Assembly: GCA_022865215.1 (NCBI GenBank)
Contig: JALIDP010000007.1
Coordinates: forward strand, 1-33,243
Reading direction: 5' to 3'
DNA length: 33,243 bases
Source of the DNA: Candidatus Nanohalarchaeota archaeon QJJ-7
Lineage (GTDB): Archaea; Nanohalarchaeota; Nanosalinia; Nanosalinales; Nanohalalkaliarchaeaceae
Shown here: positions 8,273 to 16,191 of the stretch, piece by piece
How positions within the stretch are numbered: position 1 is the first letter of the stretch
Layout: the number at the start of each line of letters is the position of its first letter
Translations under genes and position numbers: made by a program
The notes under the pieces: generated by a model
Told to the model about the DNA's origin: nothing
The model's database searches: none
The model's input: only the letters and a program-made list of their open reading frames with translations

Positions 8273-8881
8273 TTAAGATTCTTTCGACTCCTCGGCCTCT
8301 ACTCCTTCAGGTTCCTCCACCTCCTCTCCACCTTCATCACCCGCTTCAGCACCCTCTACTCCCCCGTCCTCGTAGTCTTCGTCCATATCTCCCTCTTTCA
8401 TCTGCAGAGGGTGTACCTCGGAAGACCATTCCCTTAGAGCTTCCATCACCAGCCCGTCCTCTCCTATAAGCACTAAGAGTATGCCTACGGAGAAAACAGT
8501 GTACCTGACCACCGGAGAGGCATTGAGGGCTGCTACATCAGTGAAGGATCCCAGAAGGTTTCCTCCCAGGAGTATGAATCCCATGTACTGCTCCTTGAAC
8601 CCTCTCAGGGACAGGAAAAGTAAGGATATAGGCAGGATCAAGAGGAAAGAACTGAAGACTATAGCCCATCCCCCCGGATTCGTCTGGCAGTTCATAGACG
8701 TGTAGGTGGCAAAGGATGAGAGGTCGAATATGACTATAGAAAGGTCTCCGCAGCCGTAGTAAACCCCCATAAGGAGATGTCCTATCTCGTGGAGGACCCC
8801 TGTGGCGGTGAAAAGGACTGTATTTATTACTACCACGAACACCAGCAGCTTTACCAGAGTCCATAGAGATACTCTTTTCAT
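8273..8881 (-). CDS. M50-like membrane metalloprotease homologue with acidic tail, 202 aa
   Basis: The first helix (LVKLLVFVVVINTVLFTATG) runs into VLHEIGHLLMG: an HExxH zinc motif at residues about 31-35 at a membrane boundary, as in M50/site-2-protease-like families. Further hydrophobic helices follow (about 72-90, 100-113, 125-143). The usual LDG third-ligand motif is not obvious; an Asp in SFTDVAALN might replace it. The last 40 residues are an extremely acidic Gly/Glu/Asp tail. If active it would cut membrane substrates, but it could be a non-proteolytic M50 relative. It lies 22 nt downstream of the HAD gene and 23 nt upstream of the miniprotein gene, forming a three-gene operon. Confidence 0.75.
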   Translation of the reverse strand: MKRVSLWTLVKLLVFVVVINTVLFTATGVLHEIGHLLMGVYYGCGDLSIVIFDLSSFATYTSMNCQTNPGGWAIVFSSFLLILPISLLFLSLRGFKEQYMGFILLGGNLLGSFTDVAALNASPVVRYTVFSVGILLVLIGEDGLVMEALREWSSEVHPLQMKEGDMDEDYEDGGVEGAEAGDEGGEEVEEPEGVEAEESKES

Positions 8882-8903
8882 ATGGCTACTCTTCGATAGT
8901 TAA

Positions 8904-9539
8904 TCATCTAAATTCTTTAAGTTTTGACCTTAAATCCTCTGCATCTAAAGCATCAGCGTCCGCCAGCTCTATCTCTCCTTCTCCACCAAAACGGATGCAG
9001 AACATACCTGCCTCCTTGGCCGATCTCACACCGTTGAAGGAGTCCTCTACCGCAACGCAACTCCCTGGTTCGACACCTAACTTCTCCGCAGCATGGATAT
9101 AGACATCGGGCTGGGGTTTCCCGCCTCCTTCTATCTCTTCCACACTCAACACCAGATCGAACAGTTCCTCGAGACCGAAACGGTCGAACACCATGCCTAT
9201 CCATCTCCGCGGCGAGGACGAAACAACCGCTGTCTTGAAACCTTCTTCCCTCAGGTCCGGGACAAGTTCGCAGAAATCTTCCATCAGTTCCACTCTTTCA
9301 CCATATATAACCTCTGCTGCCTCATCGTACCTCCCTATGAACTCGGTCCTGTCCATATCCAGGCCGTATCTTTCGGCCAGCAGTTCGTAAGTCTCCCTGT
9401 AGTTCCTGCCTTTAACCTCTTCCATTACCCCCTCTACGTCCTCTTCCAGTTCTTCCTCGAATATCTCCCTCTCCAGCCGATGCCAGTACCTCTCACTGTC
9501 CACTATCACCCCGTCCATGTCAAATACTACAGCTTCCAT
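8904..9539 (-). CDS. HAD-superfamily phosphatase (beta-phosphoglucomutase-like)
   Basis: The 211-aa product shows all four HAD motifs: FDMDGVIVDS at the N-terminus (nucleophile D7, acid/base D9), VVSSSP (motif II), GGGKPQPDVY (motif III Lys) and AVEDSFNGVRSAKEAG (motif IV). The helical cap between motifs I and II matches subfamily IA phosphatases/beta-phosphoglucomutases. The substrate cannot be told; sugar phosphates are typical. A longer frame begins upstream at 9665, but I chose ATG 9539 because homologues begin directly at motif I and because the TATA box at 9562-9570 predicts a leaderless start there. It is the first gene of an operon with the M50-like protein and the miniprotein. Confidence 0.9.
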   Translation of the reverse strand: MEAVVFDMDGVIVDSERYWHRLEREIFEEELEEDVEGVMEEVKGRNYRETYELLAERYGLDMDRTEFIGRYDEAAEVIYGERVELMEDFCELVPDLREEGFKTAVVSSSPRRWIGMVFDRFGLEELFDLVLSVEEIEGGGKPQPDVYIHAAEKLGVEPGSCVAVEDSFNGVRSAKEAGMFCIRFGGEGEIELADADALDAEDLRSKLKEFR

Positions 9540-9561
9540 ACCGCCTGCAGTAATCTCGATG

Positions 9562-9570
9562 ATTATAAAA
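9562..9570. promoter_or_regulatory. Shared bidirectional TATA box
   Basis: attataaaa reads as a TATA box on both strands (minus: TTTTATAAT). The start codons of the two divergent genes, ATG 9539 (minus) and ATG 9596 (plus), lie about 27 and 30 nt from its centre, the distance expected for nearly leaderless transcripts in each direction. No second TATA box is visible in the 56-bp gap. Confidence 0.55.
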
Positions 9571-9595
9571 CAGTTGGAAGAAGGAAGGTTAACAT

Positions 9596-10231
9596 ATGCC
9601 GAAATACGTCTGCGACGAGTGCGGCGAAGTGTTCCAGAGCAAGGAGGAACTTGAATCCCACGCACACGAGTCCTCTAAAGCCCCGAGACTCCAAAATCTC
9701 CAGATCCCGTCCCTCAGTCTGAGACAGATAGCGGTCCTCTTCGGTGTTTTCCTGATGGCGACGCTTTTCATGGGTACAGTCTTCTTCGCCTCCTCCATGG
9801 GTCCTTCCGACCAGAACGAGCGCGGCACACCTGCATCAACAGAAGACACCAGTCCCCCGACAGGTTACACCGTCCAGTCCCAGGGCGACATCCCCCGGGT
9901 ATCGAACGCGGAACTTCCCGGTTCAGCCGTCACCGGGAGCGAAATCAGTCACGACGCCCAAGTATATCTCCTGACACGGCCTTCAGTCCTGCTCCAGTAC
10001 AGCTGCACAGGGTGCCAGGAAACAGTCCAGAATCTCTCCGGGATCGCGAAAGACTACAACAATGACAGGAACTGGGTTTATGTCGCCCCCTACAGCGATA
10101 TGGACTCGAAGATCGCCGTCACCGGGTTCCAGAGAGGACCCCTCAAACTTGAGGAGGTTGACGATGACCGGATAGGGAGTTTCATATGCTCCTCCCTCCA
10201 GGAACAACCGTTACAATGTGCATTCCGGTGA
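9596..10231 (+). CDS. Zinc-finger/TM/DUF3105-like protein, 211 aa
   Basis: Residues 6-24 form a C2H2-like finger (C6, C9, H22, H24; the His pair is closer than usual). A membrane helix spans about 45-67, followed by a Ser/Pro/Thr-rich linker and, from about 85, an extracellular domain resembling DUF3105: SPPTGY, QVYLLTRPSVLLQYSC, SCTGCQ, then VYVAPYSDMDSKIAVTGF. A CxxC pair lies in SCTGCQ and two more Cys near the C-terminus. The His normally seen in the DUF3105 LEHG motif is not there, so assignment is tentative. Topology puts the finger in the cytoplasm and the DUF3105 part outside. It overlaps the HD gene by 14 nt, implying coupled expression. Confidence 0.75.
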   Translation: MPKYVCDECGEVFQSKEELESHAHESSKAPRLQNLQIPSLSLRQIAVLFGVFLMATLFMGTVFFASSMGPSDQNERGTPASTEDTSPPTGYTVQSQGDIPRVSNAELPGSAVTGSEISHDAQVYLLTRPSVLLQYSCTGCQETVQNLSGIAKDYNNDRNWVYVAPYSDMDSKIAVTGFQRGPLKLEEVDDDRIGSFICSSLQEQPLQCAFR

Positions 10232-11207
10232 TAGAGTGGATATCGATGACCCCGTCCACGGCTCTAGAGAGATAGAGGAGGAGATTCTAAAGGAGCTCTT
10301 GGATACCTCCCCGGTACAACGCCTGAAACATGTGAACCAGGCAGGCCCTTCCCGGTATCTCAACAAGAACGCAGTCACCCGGTTCGATCACTCGGTAGGT
10401 GTTATGCTTCTCCTCAGAGAGTTCGATGCCTCCCTCCAGGAACAGATCGCGGGACTCCTGCACGACGTCCCTCACACCGCGTTCTCCCATGTCGCGGATT
10501 TCGTGTTTGACACAGAAAGACACGAGTACCACGAGCGTTTCATGGACAAGATAGTACGGGATTCAGAGATACCTTCCCTCCTGGAAGACCACGGTTTCGA
10601 TGTAGACCACATACTGGACGACGAGAACTTCCCTCTGCTGGAGCGTGAACTCCCTGACCTGTGTGCCGACAGGATAGACTACTTTCTGAGAGACTGGAAG
10701 ATCGTCGGAGGCGGAGATATACAAAGAATGCGGGAGAGCCTCGGAGTTCACGAAAACAGGTTCGTACTCTCCGACCGGAAAGTCGGAGAGGAGTACGCTC
10801 TGAAATATGTCAGGGCGGATGAGCGGTGGTGGGCGAACCCGGAGGAAGTTGCCGTTTTCCACGTCCTGGCCGAAGCGTTACGGCATGCGCTTGAGAAGGG
10901 TCTGATGGAGGAGGACGATCTTTTCGGGACTGATACAGAAGTTCTGGGGCTTCTCCAGGGGTTCGATGAACCTGAGATAGAGGAGAAGCTGGAATTACTT
11001 GATAAAGGCTTCGAAGTGGCTATAGACCCCGAAAATCCTGATTTCGTGGAGGAAACCAAGCTCCGTTATGTGGACCCTCTGGTCGTTGAAAACGGAGAAG
11101 AGATAAGGGTAACGGATTACTCAGAGGAATTACAGGAACGGATAGACGAGCACAGGGAGTTCCTCGAAGGAGGGTTCCCGATAAGGATAGAATCCCCAGA
11201 GATTTAA
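10218..11207 (+). CDS. HD-domain phosphohydrolase (SAMHD1/dGTPase-like), 329 aa
   Basis: The opening IDDPVHGSREI, the QRLKHVNQAGPSRYL stretch, TRFDHSVGVM (H58) and GLLHDVPHTAFSHVAD (H82, D83) are the ordered hallmarks of the SAMHD1/dNTP triphosphohydrolase branch of HD proteins. A further metal ligand is expected at the D of CADRIDYFLRD. Family members hydrolyse dNTPs or other nucleotides; the substrate here is inferred. The start is GTG 10218, inside the last 14 nt of the upstream gene; GTG 10236 is a later alternative but would cut into the conserved opening. The stop overlaps the TATA region of the ATPase gene. Confidence 0.88.
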   Translation: MHSGDRVDIDDPVHGSREIEEEILKELLDTSPVQRLKHVNQAGPSRYLNKNAVTRFDHSVGVMLLLREFDASLQEQIAGLLHDVPHTAFSHVADFVFDTERHEYHERFMDKIVRDSEIPSLLEDHGFDVDHILDDENFPLLERELPDLCADRIDYFLRDWKIVGGGDIQRMRESLGVHENRFVLSDRKVGEEYALKYVRADERWWANPEEVAVFHVLAEALRHALEKGLMEEDDLFGTDTEVLGLLQGFDEPEIEEKLELLDKGFEVAIDPENPDFVEETKLRYVDPLVVENGEEIRVTDYSEELQERIDEHREFLEGGFPIRIESPEI

Positions 11208-11209
11208 GT
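11202..11209 (+). promoter_or_regulatory. TATA box for the P-type ATPase gene
   Basis: atttaagt, centred near 11205 and overlapping the stop codon of the HD gene, lies 26 nt before ATG 11231, predicting a leaderless mRNA. Confidence 0.5.
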
Positions 11210-11230
11210 CAGGGTTTCATACAGAGGGCT

Positions 11231-13915
11231 ATGGCCGACTGGCACTCTCTCGATGAAGAAGAAATCTTTCAGGAGCTTGGCACCTCTCCTGAAGGCCTGA
11301 GTGAAGAAGAGTCGGAGGAACGGCTGGAAGAGCTCGGGAGGAACGAGATAGATACAGGTGAAGAGGTCCATCCGCTACGTATCTTCATCGGTCAGTTCAC
11401 CGACTTTCTTATCTACCTCCTCATCCTCGCAGCACTCGTATCGCTCGGTATCGGGTTCTTCCCCGGACACGAGCCAGAATACGTGGACGCCACCCTCATC
11501 TTTCTCATCCTGATAGCCAACGGCGTCTTCGGTTTCGTCCAGGATTACAGGGCTGAAAGGGCTATAGAGGCTCTCAAGGACCTTTCAAGCCCTGATACTA
11601 CAGTCCTGCGAGACGGTGAGAAGAAAGTCGTTGACTCCAAGGAAGTGGTTCCTGGAGATATCGTGTTCGTGGACCAGGGTGACGCGGTACCTGCAGACGC
11701 TCGAGTCCTGGAGGGCTCCAACCTCGAGACTGACGAGTCTGCTCTTACAGGGGAAAGTTTACAGGTATCGAAGGGTCCCGGGGCGCTGGAAGAAGATACT
11801 CCGCTCGCGGAGCGCTCCAACATGTTATACATGAACACCACCGCGGTCACGGGGAGAGGGAAGGCTGTCATCGTGGAGACCGGTATGGAGACCGAGGTCG
11901 GGGACATCGCGGAACAGATAACCGAGGCCGAGGATAAGGAGACACCGTTCCAGGAAGAGGTGGACGAGCTCGGGAGGAAGATCGGTTACGGGATAATGGC
12001 TATAATCGCGGTGGTCGCGGTGGTCCAGCTCTTTTTCACCAGCGCCTCATGGGTCTCAACTCTTCTCGTGGCTATCACGCTGGCGGTCGCTGCAGTGCCC
12101 GAAGGCCTCCCTGCAGTGGTCACGCTCACTCTTGCTCTCGGTTCCAAGAAGATGCTGGAGAAGAACGCTCTCGTCCGTCGACTTCCTGTCGTGGAGTCGC
12201 TCGGATCTGTAGATGTCATAGTAACCGACAAGACAGGTACACTCACTGAGGACCGTATGACTGTGAGGCGTCTCTGGTTCTCGGGGGAAGAATACGAGGT
12301 CACGGGAACCGGAACAGATACGAAAGGAAAATTCTTGAAAGACGGAGATGAGGCAGGTGCCGAGGAACTCAGACCTCTTCTGGAGACCGGTTACATATGT
12401 AACAATGTGGAGGAGTCGAAGGAAGGTTACCGTGGAGATCCTACCGAGATAGCCATAGAAGTAGTGGCGGAGAAGGGAGGCGTTGAAAGTTCTAAGGAAA
12501 GGCTCCGCGAGATACCTTTCTCTTCCGACCGGAAGCGGATGACCACTATAAACCAGGGTGAAAGCCCTACGGCCTACATGAAAGGCGCCCCCGATACCGT
12601 GCTCGAAAGATGCGACCGGGTCCTCATCGACGGGGAAGTCAGAGAGATGACTGAAGAGCGGAAGGAGGAGATACTGGACAAGGTGCACGGGTTCGCTGGG
12701 GACGCTCTCCGCGTCCTTGGGTTCGCCCGGAAGGAGGTGGAGGACGTGGAAGCGGATGCGGATGAGATAGAGAAGGATATGGTATTCCTCGGTCTCCAGG
12801 GGATGATAGACCCGCCCAGGGATGAGGTGGAGGATGCGGTGAACGATTGCAGGGACGCGGGTATCCGGGTAGTGATGGCAACAGGTGACAACATCGAGAC
12901 CGCGAAGGCTGTGGGGGAGCAGGTAGGGTTCGACCCGGAAGGTGCCATGGAGGGAGAGGAGATCGAGGACATGAGTGACGAGGAACTGCAGGAGGTGGTG
13001 GAGGACGTGGAGGTGTTCGCCCGGGTCTCCCCCTCGCACAAGGTCCGGATCCTGGAGGCTTTACAGGCGAACGACAACAACGTCGCGATGACTGGGGACG
13101 GGGTGAACGATGCGCCCGCACTGAAGAACGCTGACGTCGGGATCTCCATGGGCGAGAGAGGTACCGATGTAGCGCAGCAGGCCTCTGATATGGTGCTCCA
13201 GGACGATAACTTCGTGACTATACGGGATGCTATCGCAGAGGGACGGGGCATATTCGACAACATAAGGAAGTTCGTCAACTATCTCCTCTCCGCGAACGCA
13301 GGAGAGGTACTCATAGTGTTCTTCGGGATAATAATCGGCAGCATGATGTTCCCGGAGACCTTCAGCACAGGAAAGGAAGCACTTATACTGACGCCTGTGA
13401 TGCTCCTGTGGATCAATCTTGTTACTGACGGCCTTCCAGCACTGGCCCTAGGCACCGACCCGAAATCCGAAGGGATAATGGATCGGCCGCCAAGAGGGAG
13501 CGATGAAGCGGTTATCAACCACAGGATGATGGCCTCGATAGTGGGTATAGGCCTCATAATGACTCTCACCGGCCTCCCGCTGTTCTTCTTCCATGCCACC
13601 ACGGACCTTATACTCGCACAGACTGTGCTCTTCACATTCCTCGTCGTGATAGAGATGGTTAGAATCCAGACGATAAGACAGAGGTACGGGCTTTCCTTCT
13701 TCTCCAACAAGTGGATAGCCGGGTCCATAGGACTATCAATCCTTCTCCAGGCAGCAGTACTCTACACTCCACTGAACCGGTTCTTCGAGGTCGTTCCAAT
13801 CTCCTCTTCGGTAATTCTAGAAGTGGGAGTTGGTTTCATCGCCTTCCTGATCCTCAACCAGGCGATGATATACCTCTACGATATCTTCATGGGTAAGGAA
13901 GCAGACACTGTGTAA
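11231..13915 (+). CDS. P2-type cation ATPase, probably Ca2+-transporting
   Basis: At 894 aa this is full length for the SERCA/PMR1-type family. Landmarks: N-terminal cation-ATPase domain, TGES (173-176) of the actuator, VPEGLP in M4 (290-294), phosphorylation site DKTGTLT (D333), TGDGVNDAP hinge (from 621), and M6 motif INLVTDG (N729, T732, D733). The last supplies the Asn and Asp ligands typical of Ca2+ (or Mn2+) pumps. About ten membrane helices are arranged 2+2+6. It would export Ca2+ from the cytoplasm using ATP; Na+ or Mn2+ transport cannot be excluded. The start is leaderless behind a good TATA box, and the long frames on the opposite strand are shadows caused by biased codon use. Confidence 0.93.
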   Translation: MADWHSLDEEEIFQELGTSPEGLSEEESEERLEELGRNEIDTGEEVHPLRIFIGQFTDFLIYLLILAALVSLGIGFFPGHEPEYVDATLIFLILIANGVFGFVQDYRAERAIEALKDLSSPDTTVLRDGEKKVVDSKEVVPGDIVFVDQGDAVPADARVLEGSNLETDESALTGESLQVSKGPGALEEDTPLAERSNMLYMNTTAVTGRGKAVIVETGMETEVGDIAEQITEAEDKETPFQEEVDELGRKIGYGIMAIIAVVAVVQLFFTSASWVSTLLVAITLAVAAVPEGLPAVVTLTLALGSKKMLEKNALVRRLPVVESLGSVDVIVTDKTGTLTEDRMTVRRLWFSGEEYEVTGTGTDTKGKFLKDGDEAGAEELRPLLETGYICNNVEESKEGYRGDPTEIAIEVVAEKGGVESSKERLREIPFSSDRKRMTTINQGESPTAYMKGAPDTVLERCDRVLIDGEVREMTEERKEEILDKVHGFAGDALRVLGFARKEVEDVEADADEIEKDMVFLGLQGMIDPPRDEVEDAVNDCRDAGIRVVMATGDNIETAKAVGEQVGFDPEGAMEGEEIEDMSDEELQEVVEDVEVFARVSPSHKVRILEALQANDNNVAMTGDGVNDAPALKNADVGISMGERGTDVAQQASDMVLQDDNFVTIRDAIAEGRGIFDNIRKFVNYLLSANAGEVLIVFFGIIIGSMMFPETFSTGKEALILTPVMLLWINLVTDGLPALALGTDPKSEGIMDRPPRGSDEAVINHRMMASIVGIGLIMTLTGLPLFFFHATTDLILAQTVLFTFLVVIEMVRIQTIRQRYGLSFFSNKWIAGSIGLSILLQAAVLYTPLNRFFEVVPISSSVILEVGVGFIAFLILNQAMIYLYDIFMGKEADTV

Positions 13916-13954
13916 CCTCCGCAGCTTTTGAATATTGGACTCCAAGATCTCCCT

Positions 13955-14125
13955 ATGTACTACCAGTGCCCTGAGTGCGGTTACAAGCAGAAATCGGAGG
14001 CAGTCGACCGTATAGAGTGTCACAGGTGCGGGAAAAGTTACGACAGGAAGAAAGCGAAGAAAGTGGACAAGAAGCCTGACGAGGAGAAAGGCCTGGATTT
14101 CTTCAAATACGAAATGGAGGACTGA
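13955..14125 (+). CDS. 56-aa zinc-ribbon protein
   Basis: Residues 1-30 hold two CxxC knuckles, CPECGY and CHRCGKSY, 15 residues apart, forming a rubredoxin-like zinc ribbon. A Lys-rich stretch (KKAKKVDKKPDEEK) and an acidic-aromatic end (FFKYEMED) follow. I chose ATG 13955 over the TTG at 13928 because the protein then begins right at the ribbon; a weak AT-rich TATA-like stretch (13925-13935) lies about 26 nt before it. Such small ribbons in archaea bind nucleic acid or partner proteins; the specific role is unknown. It sits 39 bp after the ATPase gene. Confidence 0.75.
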   Translation: MYYQCPECGYKQKSEAVDRIECHRCGKSYDRKKAKKVDKKPDEEKGLDFFKYEMED

Positions 14126-14195
14126 AAGCTCTCCGATACCGGAACAGAGGGATAGGGTACACTTATGAAGTTCAGGAAGAGGTTGTTCATCAGAA

Positions 14196-15068
14196 ATGCA
14201 GGGGGTTATCGAGCTGGAGGAAGGCGAGCTGGACCTCCACAAGACGATGCAGTGCGGGCAGACCTTCAGCTGGCAAAAGGTCTCAGGAGAACCATTTTTC
14301 GATGAATCTTCCAGTAACGAGAAATACTATACAACTGTGGATGGCGAGGTCGTTATCCTCTGGAAGGAAGGAGAGAACCTGCATTACGAGACTTCTGGAG
14401 ATATATCCCGGAACATAGGTAGCTTCTTCCGGCTGCACGAGCCCCTGGACGAGGTCCTGGGGGATATACAGAGGGACGATATAATGGAGGAGGCGGTCGA
14501 AGAACACCGGGGCCTCCGGTTGGTGAACGACGAGTTCGTACCCACTCTGATATCCTATCTATGTTCCCCACAGATGCGGATCCCGCGGATAAAGGAGATG
14601 GTAGATTCTATCACTGAGAAGTACGGTACGGAGATAGAATACGACGGTACGAAATATAATCAGTTCCCATCTCTCTATGAACTCTCCGACGTTTCAGAGC
14701 GGGAACTACGCAGGATGGGGCTCGGATACCGTGCGAAGTACGTGAAGAGCGCTATAAGGCACCTGATAAAGGGGAAAGTTAAGGAGGAAGAGCTGAACGA
14801 GATGGGGTACAAAGGGGCGCACGAGGAGATACAGAAGATAAACGGTGTGGGGGACAAGGTGGCGGACTGCGTCCTTCTTTTCAGCCTCGGCTACCTGGAG
14901 GCTTTCCCTCTTGACACGTGGTCCTGGAGCGCGATCGAGGAGCACTATCCAGATCATCACCACGAGGACTACCATACGACTGCAGACAACCTCAGGGACT
15001 ACTTCGGTGAATACGCGGGTTACGCGCAACAATACCTTTTCCACCACATGAGAGAACAGGAGGACTAA
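14196..15068 (+). CDS. ogg: 8-oxoguanine DNA glycosylase/lyase, OGG1 type
   Basis: This 290-aa bifunctional base-excision repair enzyme removes 8-oxoguanine. The OGG N-terminal domain shows MQCGQTFSWQ (the CQSFRW-like motif of OGG1). The HhH-GPD domain carries the hairpin INGVGDKVADC with catalytic Lys K221, and FPLDTWSW with catalytic Asp D240 (equivalents of human K249 and D268). Length and domain order match the OGG1 family rather than the shorter archaeal AGOG or OGG2 groups. The upstream promoter is weak by eye (acttatga near 14160). The convergent HAD-like gene ends 3 bp after its stop. Endonuclease IV, a later step of the same pathway, is also in this window. Confidence 0.92.
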   Translation: MQGVIELEEGELDLHKTMQCGQTFSWQKVSGEPFFDESSSNEKYYTTVDGEVVILWKEGENLHYETSGDISRNIGSFFRLHEPLDEVLGDIQRDDIMEEAVEEHRGLRLVNDEFVPTLISYLCSPQMRIPRIKEMVDSITEKYGTEIEYDGTKYNQFPSLYELSDVSERELRRMGLGYRAKYVKSAIRHLIKGKVKEEELNEMGYKGAHEEIQKINGVGDKVADCVLLFSLGYLEAFPLDTWSWSAIEEHYPDHHHEDYHTTADNLRDYFGEYAGYAQQYLFHHMREQED

Positions 15069-15071
15069 AAC

Positions 15072-15479
15072 TCAGAGCGTCTCCAACCTCAGGATCTTCT
15101 CCAGCTCTTCGAGCGATTCCACGAGATAGTTCGGACCCACTCCTCCCAGCTCCTCCGCATCCGTTTCCCCTGAAGAAAAACCTATGGTGAATGCGCCTGA
15201 CTGGTTGGCTGTCACGAGCTCTGCCTTCACGTCCGACACGAAGAAAGTCTTGTCGTATTTCGTATCGAGCGAGGAGAGGACTTCCTGAAGATCCTGCACT
15301 TGAGGGATGATGAAATCGGTGGGAAGCATCTCCTCGACCTCTTCTATCTTTCCGTCCGTCACCAGACCTATCTCGCTCCCTCTCTCCTGCATCTCCCCCA
15401 TGAAATCTCGAATCCTTCCCTCTCTATCGTCAAAATCTTCCCTGAAGGAGCCGGACCAGGAGAATATTATCGCATCCAT
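15072..15479 (-). CDS. HAD-like protein lacking the catalytic aspartates, 135 aa
   Basis: The fold cues are those of a small HAD phosphatase: hydrophobic first strand DAIIFSWSG, second strand IGLVTDGK (motif II position), and FFVSDVKAELVTANQSGAFTIGF, which matches the GD..D..aA..AG...I pattern around motif IV. But motif I, normally DxDGT, reads F-S-W-S-G, so both the nucleophile and the acid/base Asp are missing. It is probably a non-catalytic binding or regulatory protein, or a diverged relative. I chose ATG 15479, behind GGTGG, over GTG 15488. It follows the DUF4013 gene by about 20 nt on the same strand and is probably cotranscribed with it. Confidence 0.75.
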   Translation of the reverse strand: MDAIIFSWSGSFREDFDDREGRIRDFMGEMQERGSEIGLVTDGKIEEVEEMLPTDFIIPQVQDLQEVLSSLDTKYDKTFFVSDVKAELVTANQSGAFTIGFSSGETDAEELGGVGPNYLVESLEELEKILRLETL

Positions 15480-15500
15480 CACGCCCACCTAAATATCTGG

Positions 15501-16133
15501 CTAGGGCGCCTCCGCATACATCCGGCCCATGAAGGCGGATATCCCTAGCAAAATATAGAACGAACCGGCAAAGAGGACTATAAATGGTCCGATAATCGTT
15601 ATGGCGGATATGAGAGTGATAACTATGACCGCAATATAGAGCAGGAGATAGAAAACTATGAACATCAACCAGAGACGGAGGTAATCTGTATTGAACGTAC
15701 GTCGGTACAGTGTATCGATGCTGTAAGCAGCTCGCCAGTCTCGCGTCACAGCGTATGTCGACACGAGCATTATGCCGATATATGCTGCCAGGATGTACAG
15801 ACCCCCGAGGATAACGGTAGAGGCTTGGCTCTCGATCCCAACCATGATAGATCCTGCGATGAAAACATAAATGACAACTGTATACGGTATTATTACCAGG
15901 AAAAACTTGATGCCTTCAACGAAGAGATCAACGAAGTCGCGTATCGGTGGAAGATCTTCGTCCTGGGCGGCGGCAGATATAACCCTGAGAATGTAGCCGT
16001 ACAGCATAAATAAAGGGATGATAAGTACGCCGAAGAGTACCAGTACCGCCCCCTTGGCGATGTGGATCCAGCCCCGCTCCAGCGGGTATTGTGCAGAAAA
16101 GTCGATGATACCGTCCTCTTTATCCGCTGCCAT
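15501..16133 (-). CDS. DUF4013 family membrane protein, 210 aa
   Basis: The opening pattern (aromatic/Pro-containing YPLERGWIHIAKGAVLVLFG, then YGYILRVISAAAQDEDLPPI and DFVDLFVEGIKFFLV) matches DUF4013 proteins, which are common in haloarchaea and methanogens. Four or five membrane helices follow (about 27-50, 75-97, 104-125, 150-175, 180-200). The function of the family is unknown. The start ATG 16133 lies 27 nt from the centre of the TATA-like element at 16156-16164, which it seems to share with the divergent SAMP-like gene. The HAD-like gene follows in the same operon. Confidence 0.85.
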   Translation of the reverse strand: MAADKEDGIIDFSAQYPLERGWIHIAKGAVLVLFGVLIIPLFMLYGYILRVISAAAQDEDLPPIRDFVDLFVEGIKFFLVIIPYTVVIYVFIAGSIMVGIESQASTVILGGLYILAAYIGIMLVSTYAVTRDWRAAYSIDTLYRRTFNTDYLRLWLMFIVFYLLLYIAVIVITLISAITIIGPFIVLFAGSFYILLGISAFMGRMYAEAP

Positions 16134-16155
16134 GAAGTGAACATACCCTCTACTG

Positions 16156-16164
16156 CTTTAAAAT
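16156..16164. promoter_or_regulatory. Shared TATA-like element between DUF4013 and SAMP-like genes
   Basis: ctttaaaat has a TATA-like reading on both strands. ATG 16133 (minus) and ATG 16192 (plus) are about 27 and 32 nt from its centre, and the whole gap is 58 bp with no other TATA candidate. Confidence 0.45.
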
Positions 16165-16191
16165 GTTCGGTCTCGGCCTTTACGCCAATCC

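Noticed and set aside
9540-9665. N-terminal 42-residue extension of the HAD phosphatase
   Set aside because: Overlaps the divergent gene and promoter, is Arg/Ser-rich, and homologues start at motif I.
12056-13278. Long minus-strand frames (327 and 234 codons) opposite the P-type ATPase
   Set aside because: Low-complexity Ser/His/Leu-rich translations with no motif; the plus strand holds an unmistakable ATPase. They are codon-bias shadows.
14164-14300. Small plus-strand frame starting at ATG 14164 before the OGG1-type gene
   Set aside because: No promoter or SD, basic composition, and it runs into the glycosylase gene in another frame.
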